64,000 bases of DNA, taken from NCBI RefSeq assembly GCF_029981845.1, contig NZ_CP104164.1, positions 744,001 to 808,000 on the forward strand, written 5' to 3'. The DNA comes from Candidatus Bandiella numerosa. Lineage in GTDB: Bacteria > Pseudomonadota > Alphaproteobacteria > Rickettsiales > Midichloriaceae. Below the pieces are notes generated by a model, which was given only the letters and a program-made list of their open reading frames with translations, was not told where the DNA came from and made no database searches. How positions within the stretch are numbered: the stretch's first letter is position 1; every line of letters starts with the position of its first letter. A program made the translations under genes and the position numbers. Shown here piece by piece: positions 13,687 through 22,481 of this stretch.

Positions 13687-15819
13687 ATGCCAGTCAAAGA
13701 TTTAGATGACTTTAAGAGTCAATATTATTCAATTATCAGTGAAATTGCACAACAAGCTAAGTTAGGGGACTTTGATATTGAGGAGGGGGACTTTTTTGTT
13801 GGAGAAGGAGATTATGGAAAAGAGAGAGGTGAATTACAGACATTAAAAAATTCAGCAGGAGAAAAAGGTATTGATGTATCTGAGTTTAGGTTTGATCTTG
13901 GTAATCCATTGTTAGATGAGCCCAATTTAGAAATTTTTAAATTTTTTTCAAACATTGATTCAGGAGAGCCGTATGGAGATGGTGTTAGTAGTTTAGACAT
14001 ACCAGATACAAATAAAAAAGAAATTCAAGCTCAAGGTTTTGTTAATGCTTTTGATAAAATGAAGGAAAAAGGAAGTGATCCTACAGAATTTCAAAAATAT
14101 TATAAAAATGTCCAAAGCCTTAGTCGGCGATTAGATTTACATGAAGTTGAAAACCCTGAGTTAAGGCAGAATTTAGAAAAGTCTAATGGTATTTTTAATA
14201 ATTTTAATAGAGTTTACAATAAAACGCACGGTAAATCTAGTGATGTTTTTGGGGATATTAGTGAAATTGAAGCGCCCAATAAGGAGGGTATTGGTGAAAT
14301 GCTTGGTAAAGCTGAAGAAGCATATGAATTGCAACAGGAATTAAGATTAGAGTTAGCTAAGCACATTGCTCTAAATAAAATACCAGTTTTTGGTGAGAAT
14401 GGTGAAGTTTCAGAAAAGATTGATGACCTTGAGGTTGGAAATATTTTTAAGGGTAAAGCACTAAATGAAGGCATATCAGATTATTTAAATAAAAATTGTA
14501 AGGATTTAATTACAGGGCAAGATGAAATAGTTAAGCTCAATAAAGTATTTCACGCTTTGGGAATAGACGGGCAAAATATGGATAATTTTAAAAAATTGAT
14601 TGCTCAAGAAAAAGCTAAGATTGATACAAAAAGTGTCAAGACTGATCAGCAAAAAGTACAACAACCAACTGTAGAAACTGTAAGTGATAGTCCAAAATCG
14701 CAAGCGAAGCCAACATTGAATACTGTAAAGGAACAGATGGCAAGAAATATATTGGCGGTAGCTAAGGTGAATCCTACTGTAATTGATAAAATAATGAATA
14801 ATCCTGAGATGGCAAAGGCCAAAGAAGCGATTATGAAAAGGGCTGATAATGCACTTACAAATTTAGGTGTTGATACAAAGAATGAATTTGGTTTAACAAC
14901 CAAGCTTGCTTCTATTAAAGATGATGCGTTGCAAAATCAAGTGGAAGCGCAATCTAAAGGACTGATTGCTCAAGTTGGTAGAGTTTCTTCTTGGTCCATT
15001 GATGGACAAGATATGAGAGGGAAAGAAAATCTTCATGAGAAATATCAAGATAAGGCAAGTAAGTTGGATAAAGGGACATTTGATAAGAATGTGGTTGAGG
15101 CATTAGAGTATGAGAATTCAAAAGATGGTAGGGGTAAACTTGAAACTTTTGCATATAATACGTTTTTTAGAAAACCTTTGCAATTGCTTGATGCTATGAG
15201 ACCAGTGGATGATAAGCCATTTTTTACCCCTGGTAAGACTGCGCTTGTTGGATTGGTGGCATTAGCAGTATTAGCTCCGCCACTTGGTGCAATAGTTTGT
15301 GGTTTTCTAATGTGTAAAGCAGCAAAGAATCAGTTTTATGATGGAAGTAAGCTACAAAGTTGGGTTGATGAAAAATTTTTTAAAAGCCCAGAAAAAGAGA
15401 GTATTGTTGATAAAGGAGCATTAGAAAAAGTCAATGTTAAAAGTTTATTACCTGAAAAAGATAAAGGTAAAGAGGTGGTGCAGGAAAAAGATATGAGTTT
15501 GGATAAAACTGTTACTAAGGAAAAAGATACCAGTATTGATCAGGGGCAGAAATTGGTGCAGGAAAAAGATACACAAAAGCCAAAAGACAATCTTCAAGAA
15601 ATGATTGATGCAAACCCGACCCTAAAAAAAGAATTTGAAAAAGTTGTTTCCACAGCAATTAAGTCTAATCAGCAAAGGGAGGAGGTTATAAATTTAACAA
15701 AAGAAATGGCTGGAAAAGATAAGGACGGTAAACAAAGGTCTATGGATGATTTAGACCTCATGAGTGCAAAAAGTAGGATAGAAGCGAATAAACGTAAACG
15801 AAGCTCTATGGAGATCTAA
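13687..15819 (+). CDS. Large protein of unknown function, effector-like (paralogue 2)
   Basis: A 710-aa paralogue of the preceding protein. Both begin MP-x(5)-F-K and share scattered matches through the N-terminal half, for example EAYELQQELRLELAKHIA against RAYDLQQELKKDLTKYLA. The central block at about 425-565 is nearly collinear: QVGRVSSWSIDGQDMRGKEN, TFDKNVVEALEYENSKDGRG, ALVGLVALAVLAPPLGAIVC, KNQFYDGSKLQSWVDEKFF. The tail (about 575-710) is Lys/Glu-rich and differs from that of paralogue 1, with imperfect KEKDT-type repeats, and ends in a basic RIEANKRKRSSMEI. No known domain is evident. The pair most likely arose by tandem duplication. A ribosome-binding site GTGGG is 5 bp upstream. Confidence 0.7.
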   Translation: MPVKDLDDFKSQYYSIISEIAQQAKLGDFDIEEGDFFVGEGDYGKERGELQTLKNSAGEKGIDVSEFRFDLGNPLLDEPNLEIFKFFSNIDSGEPYGDGVSSLDIPDTNKKEIQAQGFVNAFDKMKEKGSDPTEFQKYYKNVQSLSRRLDLHEVENPELRQNLEKSNGIFNNFNRVYNKTHGKSSDVFGDISEIEAPNKEGIGEMLGKAEEAYELQQELRLELAKHIALNKIPVFGENGEVSEKIDDLEVGNIFKGKALNEGISDYLNKNCKDLITGQDEIVKLNKVFHALGIDGQNMDNFKKLIAQEKAKIDTKSVKTDQQKVQQPTVETVSDSPKSQAKPTLNTVKEQMARNILAVAKVNPTVIDKIMNNPEMAKAKEAIMKRADNALTNLGVDTKNEFGLTTKLASIKDDALQNQVEAQSKGLIAQVGRVSSWSIDGQDMRGKENLHEKYQDKASKLDKGTFDKNVVEALEYENSKDGRGKLETFAYNTFFRKPLQLLDAMRPVDDKPFFTPGKTALVGLVALAVLAPPLGAIVCGFLMCKAAKNQFYDGSKLQSWVDEKFFKSPEKESIVDKGALEKVNVKSLLPEKDKGKEVVQEKDMSLDKTVTKEKDTSIDQGQKLVQEKDTQKPKDNLQEMIDANPTLKKEFEKVVSTAIKSNQQREEVINLTKEMAGKDKDGKQRSMDDLDLMSAKSRIEANKRKRSSMEI

Positions 15820-15894
15820 ATTATTTTTGATGATTTGTAAAAAAAAGTATATATATTTTCGGTAGAATACAATGAAAATTCATAGGAGTTTTAA

Positions 15895-16443
15895 ATGGTT
15901 GCATTAACAACACCAGAGGTAGATAAAGGTTGTAAGGCAAAAGATTTTAATTTAATTTCTATAGATGGAAATTATTACAATTTAGATAAAGTTAAGGGAG
16001 AAAATGGATTGGTGATTGCATTTATTTGTAACCATTGTCCTTATGTTAAATCTATAGCTACAAAAATAGCTAAAGAAGCAAATGAGTTATGTAAATTAGG
16101 AATTGGCTTTGTTGCTATAAATTCAAATGACACAATTGCTTATCCTGAAGATTCTTACAATAATATGAAAATTTTCGCTGAGGAAAATAATTTTCAATTT
16201 CCGTATTTGCTTGATAGCACGCAGGGAGTTGCTAAAATATATGATGCAGTTTGCACACCAGACTTTTTTGGATTTAATTCTAACATGGAGCTTCAGTATC
16301 GTGGAAGATTGGACTCTGCTAAAAAAGATATTGTTCCAGATGCCAAAAGGGAATTGTATATAGCCATGTCTGAAATTTCAGAAACAGGCCAATTTAAAGG
16401 AGAACAAATATCCAGCATTGGATGTTCTATTAAATGGAAATAA
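15895..16443 (+). CDS. Thioredoxin-fold redoxin (AhpC/TSA-like)
   Basis: A 182-aa thioredoxin-like protein. The segment LVIAFICNHCPYVKSIATKI has a CxxC pair (CNHC) at the place of the active site, and the usual later strands LGIGFVAINSNDTIAYPEDS, YDAVCTPDFFGFNSNMELQY and YRGRLDS follow. The cis-Pro of the fold is the one in CTPDFF. There is no signal peptide, so it is cytoplasmic, acting in thiol reduction or peroxide defence. Family members of this type (redoxin, 180-200 aa) are widespread; the precise substrate is unknown. It is preceded by TAGGAG as ribosome-binding site and runs into trmJ 8 bp later. Confidence 0.78.
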   Translation: MVALTTPEVDKGCKAKDFNLISIDGNYYNLDKVKGENGLVIAFICNHCPYVKSIATKIAKEANELCKLGIGFVAINSNDTIAYPEDSYNNMKIFAEENNFQFPYLLDSTQGVAKIYDAVCTPDFFGFNSNMELQYRGRLDSAKKDIVPDAKRELYIAMSEISETGQFKGEQISSIGCSIKWK

Positions 16444-16451
16444 AGCCGTAA

Positions 16452-17156
16452 GTGCATAAGCCATATGTTATATTAGTTTCTCCGCAACTTGCAGAAAACA
16501 TCGGTGCTGTTGCAAGATCGATGTCCAATTTTGGGCTAGATAACTTGAGAATTGTATCGCCAAGGGATGGATGGCCACCGTCTGATGAGGCTTTTAGGTT
16601 AGCAGCCAAAGGAAGCTTTGTGTTAGATAAGGCTATGGTTTATGATGATTTGAATGTTGCAATTGCTGATTTAAATTTTATTGTTGCGGCAACAGCTCGT
16701 TCTAGATATATGGTCAAAAAAATTATGCATCCTAAAAAGATGGTAGAGTATTGCAGTCAAAAATTTAATAGCGATATTAAAATTGGGATTTTATTCGGAA
16801 GAGAAAATAATGGTCTTACCAATGATGAATTAGGTTTGGCTGATGTTATTTCAATTATTCCAACGAATGAGAAAAATTCTTCGCTAAATTTGGCGCAAGC
16901 TGTTTCTATTTTTGCTTATGAATTTTTTTCGCAAGAATGTATAAAAATTGGTAAAAGCTATGAGATTTGTAACAAAGAGGAATTTAATAACTTATTTGAT
17001 TTATTAATTACCTCACTGGAGCAGAGCGACTACTTTAAAGAAAAAAATATTAAAAATACCATGATTCAGAATATTAGAAATATATTTGTTAAAGCTGAAT
17101 TGACTGCACAAGAAGTTAGAACGCTGATTGGTATCATTAAAAATCTTGATAAATAA
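16452..17156 (+). CDS. trmJ: tRNA (cytidine/uridine-2'-O-)-methyltransferase TrmJ
   Basis: A SpoU-class (SPOUT, trefoil-knot) 2'-O-methyltransferase acting on nucleotide 32 in the tRNA anticodon loop. Motif 1 is PQLAENIGAVARSMSNFGL at about residues 10-28, motif 2 IGILFGRENNGLTNDELGLA and motif 3 IPTNEKNSSLNLAQAVSIFA with the knot asparagines. Length (234 aa) is normal. The first possible codon is GTG at 16452, since an in-frame stop lies directly upstream. Likely co-transcribed with the redoxin gene. Confidence 0.9.
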   Translation: MHKPYVILVSPQLAENIGAVARSMSNFGLDNLRIVSPRDGWPPSDEAFRLAAKGSFVLDKAMVYDDLNVAIADLNFIVAATARSRYMVKKIMHPKKMVEYCSQKFNSDIKIGILFGRENNGLTNDELGLADVISIIPTNEKNSSLNLAQAVSIFAYEFFSQECIKIGKSYEICNKEEFNNLFDLLITSLEQSDYFKEKNIKNTMIQNIRNIFVKAELTAQEVRTLIGIIKNLDK

Positions 17157-17178
17157 GCTATATTATTAATTCAATTAG

Positions 17179-17532
17179 ATGGAAGAAAAATTATTTACTA
17201 AGCTTTTGCTTGAGCATAAAAGTGATTTAGCTGAAATTAGAACAATAGCGTTAAAGTTTATTAAATATGCAGCAGACCATGTAAAAAATGATGCTGTTTT
17301 AGATGATGAATTGGTAAAAACTATTAACAAAGAAAAGTTTATAGAATTATTTATCAAAATGAGTTCATTAATAATTAAGCTTATTCCACTTGAACAACAG
17401 GTTTTTGGTAACAATTTAATAAGTAAAAGAGAATTAAAACGCCTTAAAAATAAGCATAAAGAAGAATTAAATATCAACGAAGAAGACATGTTGTTGATTA
17501 AAGAGTTTTTAGAAAATTTTGAAAATAAATAA
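17179..17532 (+). CDS. Small helical protein of unknown function
   Basis: A 117-aa, Lys/Glu/Leu-rich protein predicted to be all helix, with hydrophobic stretches (FIKLFI-like runs, MSSLIIKLIPLEQQVFGNN) but no clear membrane segment or signal. It follows trmJ by 22 bp in the same direction, so it probably belongs to the same operon. I do not recognise a family. The opposite strand is also open over the same stretch, but that reading is low-complexity Ser/Leu/Phe and unlikely to be real. Confidence 0.55.
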   Translation: MEEKLFTKLLLEHKSDLAEIRTIALKFIKYAADHVKNDAVLDDELVKTINKEKFIELFIKMSSLIIKLIPLEQQVFGNNLISKRELKRLKNKHKEELNINEEDMLLIKEFLENFENK

Positions 17533-17637
17533 CAGTAAAAATTCACTAATAATTTAAAAATTTGATCTTAAAGCTATGAGCAAGTTTTTACCTTCATATT
17601 GCATATTATTTTTACCGAACAAAGTTAGTTTATTATC

Positions 17638-18324
17638 TTATTCTCCCACCATTTGTAGTGAATCTTCAGTAACTTGAAATAATTTTAATTTATTTAAAAA
17701 ACTCATTCCTAATAACGATTTTTCCAATCCATCATCGCTACCCACTGATGCGCTAACGTCATTTACTATAATATCATTGATCTGAATATAATCTAACTTT
17801 ATTGGTGCAGACAACGCCATACCATTTGCAGTAGAAACTTTTTGGCTATAGTTAAGCTGATTTAAGTTAATTCCTAATTTTTCTGCATCACTTCTTGTTA
17901 GTGAAACCGTTGTAGCCCCTGTATCAATTAAAAAATCAATTTTCACACCTTGAACTATTGTGTTAACATAATAATGCCCATACTGATTGGCATACACAAT
18001 AACTTGCTTATCTCCTGTAGTTATGTAATTTCCCGGAATAAGATTTGCGTATACCTTATTATAAACTTTTCTTATATCGCTTTTATAACTAAACCCTATT
18101 AATAATACTCCAATAATTAAAACCCAAGCTCCAGCAGATTTAAGTAGTTGTTTAAATGGCACTTTGGAATTAAAAATACTAACTATTAGTGCACTTATGA
18201 CTAATACAGAGTAAACCACATTCATTAGTGTTTCATTTTCAAATGAAACCGGTCCAGTATATTGTTTTAAAAACAATATTAATATAAAGGCAATTACTGC
18301 AATAATTATAAATCTATTTTTCAT
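17638..18324 (-). CDS. Retroviral-type aspartic protease family protein (TIGR02281-like)
   Basis: Membrane-anchored single-domain aspartic protease of the retropepsin type. Two or three hydrophobic segments in the first about 85 residues (FIIIAVIAFILILFL, VLVISALIVSIF, AWVLIIGVLLIGF) are followed by the protease core: YYVNTIVQGVKIDFLIDTGA, where DTGA is the catalytic motif, and DGLEKSLLGMSFLNKLKLF near the end. Such proteins act as dimers. Rickettsia has a related protein (APRc) proposed to process surface proteins; equivalence is inference. I choose ATG 18324 over a TTG at 18345. It overlaps folB by 11 bp. Confidence 0.82.
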   Translation of the reverse strand: MKNRFIIIAVIAFILILFLKQYTGPVSFENETLMNVVYSVLVISALIVSIFNSKVPFKQLLKSAGAWVLIIGVLLIGFSYKSDIRKVYNKVYANLIPGNYITTGDKQVIVYANQYGHYYVNTIVQGVKIDFLIDTGATTVSLTRSDAEKLGINLNQLNYSQKVSTANGMALSAPIKLDYIQINDIIVNDVSASVGSDDGLEKSLLGMSFLNKLKLFQVTEDSLQMVGE

Positions 18325-18694
18325 AATTATTCGTGTTATTAGCAAGTATAAATTTAACGCTGCCCTTTAAATTTTCAATAACTGGAAATTTCCTCACCTC
18401 CAATTGAAAATAATTGGGCTCAATTATTTCATATAATAAATTATATACTTGTTGGCAAAGATATTCAATCGTTGAAAATACCTTGTCATTAAGCAATTTC
18501 AATTTATCACATATATTATGATAACATAAGGTATCGTTAACATTGTCAGTTATCGTGGCTCTAGGGAAATTTTTAAAATTAATCATAATTGATACTAATA
18601 TTTTCTGTTTCAATTCTCTTTCTTTCGCACTTATTCCTATATGAACACTTAACTCATAATCTATAATACTAAGTTGGCTATTTTCTTTTTGCAT
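18314..18694 (-). CDS. folB: Dihydroneopterin aldolase FolB
   Basis: Cleaves 7,8-dihydroneopterin to 6-hydroxymethyl-dihydropterin in folate synthesis. Features are SVHIGISAKERELKQKI near the start (the family GxxxxER pattern), DNVNDTLCYHNICDKLKLL (catalytic Tyr/Glu region) and STIEYLCQQVYNLL, with a C-terminal LEVRKFPVIENLKGSVKFI. At 126 aa it is a full-length subunit. ATG 18694 is preferred over TTG 18700. It overlaps mreC at its start and the aspartic protease at its end, so the minus-strand cluster lipA-mreC-folB-protease is tightly packed. folC at 51.3 kb acts later in the same pathway. Confidence 0.85.
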   Translation of the reverse strand: MQKENSQLSIIDYELSVHIGISAKERELKQKILVSIMINFKNFPRATITDNVNDTLCYHNICDKLKLLNDKVFSTIEYLCQQVYNLLYEIIEPNYFQLEVRKFPVIENLKGSVKFILANNTNNYEK

Positions 18695-19532
18695 TAGCAA
18701 AATTCTCTTCTAATTTTAAAATGCTAACCAACCTCATGGTATTGCTACAATTGGAGCATATTTCAACAAAAATTTCACCATTAATCTTCTTTGTCTTTCC
18801 AACGTATATGCCATATGGCATATAACCACCCTCTCCTGAAGTAATCACAGTTTTTCCATCTTCAATATCTATGCCTTGGGGTAAATAAAATAATTTTAGA
18901 TAATTTTCTTTATTTTCACCGCTCGCAATTCCGCTATATTCAGTCCCTAATACCAAAATGGGTATTTTTGAATTTTTACTAGTAATCAATTGCATATTTG
19001 AAGATTGTTCATTCACTTTTATTACTCTTCCAATTAGTCTATCACTATCTATAATTGCATTCCCCTTATTTACACCATTCTTAGAACCAATATTTAACAA
19101 ATATTGTTTTTCGAATCCATCATATGATTCAATAACCGCTCTCCCTGTTATCTTGGAAAATTGTAGGTTATCTTGAAAATTAACCAAACGTCGTAAATCA
19201 TTATTTTCTGCTTCTATTAATTTCAAATTTTTGACTTGTTCCTTTAATCTCTCATTTTCTACATATACGTCTTTGTTAATTGACATCAATAATATATAAT
19301 TTTTTACTTCTAAATAAGAATTTTGTACCAAAAATAATGGATAGGAGATGGCAGAATAAGTTATAGAAGACAAATCATGAAATCTGCTATGTATGAATTT
19401 AAATTTCACCATATCTACAGTTATCAACAAAAATGCCAAAAATAATACAATGGACTTAATTTTTTGCCTTAATTTTTTTTTCCCTATAAAAAATAACTTA
19501 AATCCTTTAGTGTGATCTCTATTTTTAAGCAT
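18678..19532 (-). CDS. mreC: Rod shape-determining protein MreC
   Basis: Inner-membrane elongasome protein that organises lateral peptidoglycan synthesis with MreB, MreD and RodA. It has a short cytoplasmic basic start, one membrane span (about 28-44, IVLFLAFLLITVDMV), a coiled coil (VENERLKEQVKNLKLIEAEN), then the two beta-barrel domains: ITGRAVIESYDGFEKQYLLN, GRVIKVNEQSSNMQLITSKN, TSGEGGYMPYGIYVGKTKKI. No mreB or mreD is adjacent. A retained mreC fits a cell that still makes some peptidoglycan, as the VanX-like gene also suggests. The start is ATG 19532, overlapping the end of lipA by 8 bp. Confidence 0.9.
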   Translation of the reverse strand: MLKNRDHTKGFKLFFIGKKKLRQKIKSIVLFLAFLLITVDMVKFKFIHSRFHDLSSITYSAISYPLFLVQNSYLEVKNYILLMSINKDVYVENERLKEQVKNLKLIEAENNDLRRLVNFQDNLQFSKITGRAVIESYDGFEKQYLLNIGSKNGVNKGNAIIDSDRLIGRVIKVNEQSSNMQLITSKNSKIPILVLGTEYSGIASGENKENYLKLFYLPQGIDIEDGKTVITSGEGGYMPYGIYVGKTKKINGEIFVEICSNCSNTMRLVSILKLEENFANAKRK

Positions 19533-20457
19533 CAATATTCATACTTTTTAATCTTATAAAATCCTCCTCCGCGTGATAAGAGGACCTAGTTAATGGAGTT
19601 GCTGAAACCATGTGAAAACCTTTTACTTTTGCCATTTTTTCATAGTAGTTGAACTCATCTGGTTCAACATACCTTTCCACCCTAGCATGATTAGGGGTAG
19701 GTTGTAAATATTGTCCTATAGTTAAAAAATCAACTTTAGCTGATCGCAAATCATCCATTACTTGAAAAATTTCATCATTAGTTTCACCAAGACCTACCAT
19801 CATGCCAGATTTAGTAAATATATTTTTATCCAAATTTTTAACATTATTTAGAAGATTTAATGAATTAAAATATCTTGAACCTGGCCTAATTTTTGGATAT
19901 AGAGATGGAACTGTTTCTATATTATGATTAAACACATCAGGCTTTGCATCTACAATAATTTTATATGCATCACCCTTTCTCAAAAAATCTGGAGTAAGAA
20001 CCTCAATACTTGTATTAGGGCACTTTTTTCTAATTTCTAAAATGCACTGTGCGAAGTGATTAGCACCACCATCTTCCAAATCGTCTCTATCAACAGATGT
20101 TATAACAACGTGCTTTAATTCCAATTCTGCAACAGACCTGGCAATTTTTTCTGGTTCATGCGGATCAAGCTTATCAGGTATTCCCGTCTTGATATTGCAA
20201 AACCTACATGCTCTAGTGCAAACACTCCCTAAAATAATAAATGTTGCATGTTTCTTATTCCAGCATTCCCCAATATTAGGACATGCAGCCTCTTCACAAA
20301 CTGTATTTAAGGATTTTTCTTTTACAATTTGCTTTGTTTTTTCAAAAATTTTTCCAGCAGGAGCTTTAACTCTAAGCCAATTGGGCTTTTTTAAAGAAGT
20401 ATTAGGTTGCTTTTGCGCATCTTGACCATGAAATGATATTTTAACTGGGATACTCAT
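19525..20457 (-). CDS. lipA: Lipoyl synthase LipA
   Basis: Radical-SAM enzyme inserting two sulphurs into octanoyl groups on the lipoyl domains of pyruvate and 2-oxoglutarate dehydrogenases. Both iron-sulphur clusters are visible: the auxiliary CEEAACPNIGEC (about residues 55-66) and the SAM motif CTRACRFC (about 80-87). The sequence continues HVVITSVDRDDLEDGGANHF, IRPGSRYFNSL, TKSGMMVGLGETNDEI and the C-terminal RSSYHAEEDF with the catalytic Ser of the RSSY motif. Length 310 aa is normal. It is the first gene of the minus-strand cluster ending at 17638. No lipB is nearby. Confidence 0.95.
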   Translation of the reverse strand: MSIPVKISFHGQDAQKQPNTSLKKPNWLRVKAPAGKIFEKTKQIVKEKSLNTVCEEAACPNIGECWNKKHATFIILGSVCTRACRFCNIKTGIPDKLDPHEPEKIARSVAELELKHVVITSVDRDDLEDGGANHFAQCILEIRKKCPNTSIEVLTPDFLRKGDAYKIIVDAKPDVFNHNIETVPSLYPKIRPGSRYFNSLNLLNNVKNLDKNIFTKSGMMVGLGETNDEIFQVMDDLRSAKVDFLTIGQYLQPTPNHARVERYVEPDEFNYYEKMAKVKGFHMVSATPLTRSSYHAEEDFIRLKSMNIDA

Positions 20458-20650
20458 AAATTTTTACTTTGTCTAAAATAAGGTTCCTTATATTGCATAT
20501 TATTGTTTGTAAAAACTAAACTGTTCACATTATAATATCTACTGATTTTATACATCAAAGTATAGCAAAAAACTAGTGAAAGATATCACAAGATAATCTT
20601 TATTCTACACATTCATACACTTATTTATCTCTGTCTAACAAAGTTATATT

Positions 20651-22396
20651 CTAACTCATAAGATCAACTTGACTGTTAACTAAGGTATAATAAAATCCTT
20701 TTTTATCCATCAATTCTTGATGCGTTCCTTGTTCTATTAATCTGCCTTTATCTAAAACTAATATTCTGTCAGAATTAATAACTGTTGATAATCTATGAGC
20801 TACAGTAATGGTTATTTTACCTTTTGAGATATTATGTATTGCCTCTTGAATAAGTTTTTCATTCTTGTAGTCAAGGGCTGATGTTGCTTCATCTAATAGC
20901 AAAATTGCAGGATTTTTCAAGATTGCTCTTGCAAGAGCAACTCGTTGTTTTTGACCACCAGAAAGTCTTACTCCTTTTTGACCAATAAATGTGTTATATC
21001 CTTTGGATAGATTATTTGCAAATTCATCGACTGCTGCCAATTTTGCAGCTTGAATTACTTGATTATAGCTTGAGTTAAAATTTCCAAATAGTATATTTTC
21101 ATAAATTGTTGATGAAAAAATCACAGGATCTTGTGGAATATAAGCTATCTTATCCCTTAAGCTGTTTATATTTATGTTTTTAATTGAATATTCATTGAAT
21201 AAAATATCTCCTGAATTTATATCATAAAATCTGCTGATCAACTCAAGGATGCTTGATTTTCCTGCTCCAGATTTACCAACTATTGCAACTTTTTCATTTT
21301 TATTAATTTTAAAATTTAAGTTATCCAATACTAAAGCGTTCTTTTTAGAGGGATAAGAAAAATTTACATCTTTTAAATAAAGTGATTGTATTATTTCCTT
21401 ATCAATATTTATCGTATTTACTGAATTTCTAATTTCAGAACGTAAATTTAAAAATTCAGCCGCTCGTTCACAAGCGGTAGCAGATCTCATAATTTCACCA
21501 AAAGTTTCAGAGAGACCACCAATAGAGCCAGCACATATAACAGCGAGAAAGATGAAAGATGATAATTCTCCTATAGTCATTTTACCACTAACTACGTCGT
21601 AACCTCCATACCATAAAATTAAGCCTACTCCACAAAACACAAGAAAAATTACTACAAAAATCAATGCTGATTTAGATTTAGCTAGATTCATTGATGTTTG
21701 TAGAGTCAATTTTAAAAAAGATTCATATCTTTTTTTTGCATGTTCTTCAGCAGAATATGATTGAATTGTTTTAATTGAATTAATAGATTCTTCCGATAAG
21801 GATGTAAGTATTCCCTGTTGTTCTTGGCTTTTTCTAGATAATTTTTTGATTTTTTTCCCAAAGATTATTATTGGGATTATGATTATAGGAATTAAAATTG
21901 CTATGAAGAGAGTTAACTTTGAACTCATTGTTATTAACATTGCAAGTCCACCTAAAAACATAATTAAATTTCTCAGTGCAACCGAGATATTGCTACCAAT
22001 CAAATTTTGAATTATTTGAGTATCATTTTGAATTTGAGATATTAAGCTACCTGGTTTTTCTGTTTCAAAAAAACTTGGTGATAGAGTAAGTAAGTGATTA
22101 AATAGATCTTTTTTAATATTAAGAACTATATATTCCCCAATGGAAGTTGTAAAATAGTATCTCATGGCTGTGCCAATTGCTAAAATTAATATCAATAAAT
22201 TTTGATATAAAAAAAATTCCAAAAAATCAGGGTTCATTGAATGAGAAAAAAAGTGATCTATTATGTAGCTTAAGTACTTACTAAAAATTAAAACAGAGGA
22301 GGAGGTAACAATTAATGCTAAAAACATAATGATCAACTTTATCTTTTGCTGTTTTAAATATGGTTTTAGAAATTTTAAGCTTGAAATTGATTGCAT
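20651..22396 (-). CDS. ABC exporter, fused permease-ATPase (MsbA-related)
   Basis: A 581-aa half-transporter that dimerises and exports a hydrophobic substrate. Six membrane helices lie in the first about 310 residues (for example LIIMFLALIVTSSSVLIFSK, FVVIFLVFCGVGLILWY). In the ATPase domain are Walker A GKSGAGKSS, Q-loop YIPQDPVIF, signature LSGGQKQR, Walker B ILLLDEATSALD and switch VAHRLS. The family also includes lipid A flippases, so lipid or LPS transport is possible but the substrate cannot be read from sequence. I choose ATG 22396 over GTG 22402. The gene is divergent from the degP-like gene, and the 85-bp gap must hold both promoters. Confidence 0.88.
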   Translation of the reverse strand: MQSISSLKFLKPYLKQQKIKLIIMFLALIVTSSSVLIFSKYLSYIIDHFFSHSMNPDFLEFFLYQNLLILILAIGTAMRYYFTTSIGEYIVLNIKKDLFNHLLTLSPSFFETEKPGSLISQIQNDTQIIQNLIGSNISVALRNLIMFLGGLAMLITMSSKLTLFIAILIPIIIIPIIIFGKKIKKLSRKSQEQQGILTSLSEESINSIKTIQSYSAEEHAKKRYESFLKLTLQTSMNLAKSKSALIFVVIFLVFCGVGLILWYGGYDVVSGKMTIGELSSFIFLAVICAGSIGGLSETFGEIMRSATACERAAEFLNLRSEIRNSVNTINIDKEIIQSLYLKDVNFSYPSKKNALVLDNLNFKINKNEKVAIVGKSGAGKSSILELISRFYDINSGDILFNEYSIKNININSLRDKIAYIPQDPVIFSSTIYENILFGNFNSSYNQVIQAAKLAAVDEFANNLSKGYNTFIGQKGVRLSGGQKQRVALARAILKNPAILLLDEATSALDYKNEKLIQEAIHNISKGKITITVAHRLSTVINSDRILVLDKGRLIEQGTHQELMDKKGFYYTLVNSQVDLMS

Positions 22397-22481
22397 ATTC
22401 ACTTAATTAAGTTCTATGTTAGTAAAAATATATTATTAATTAAATTATTAAAGTAAATAATCATCGTTTGTGTATAAAGTT

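Noticed and set aside
17175..17546. 123-codon open frame on the minus strand opposite the small helical protein after trmJ
   Set aside because: It is Ser/Leu/Phe/Asn low-complexity text of the kind produced by the complement of a Lys/Glu-rich gene, and it opposes the operon direction. The plus-strand frame has better start placement behind trmJ.
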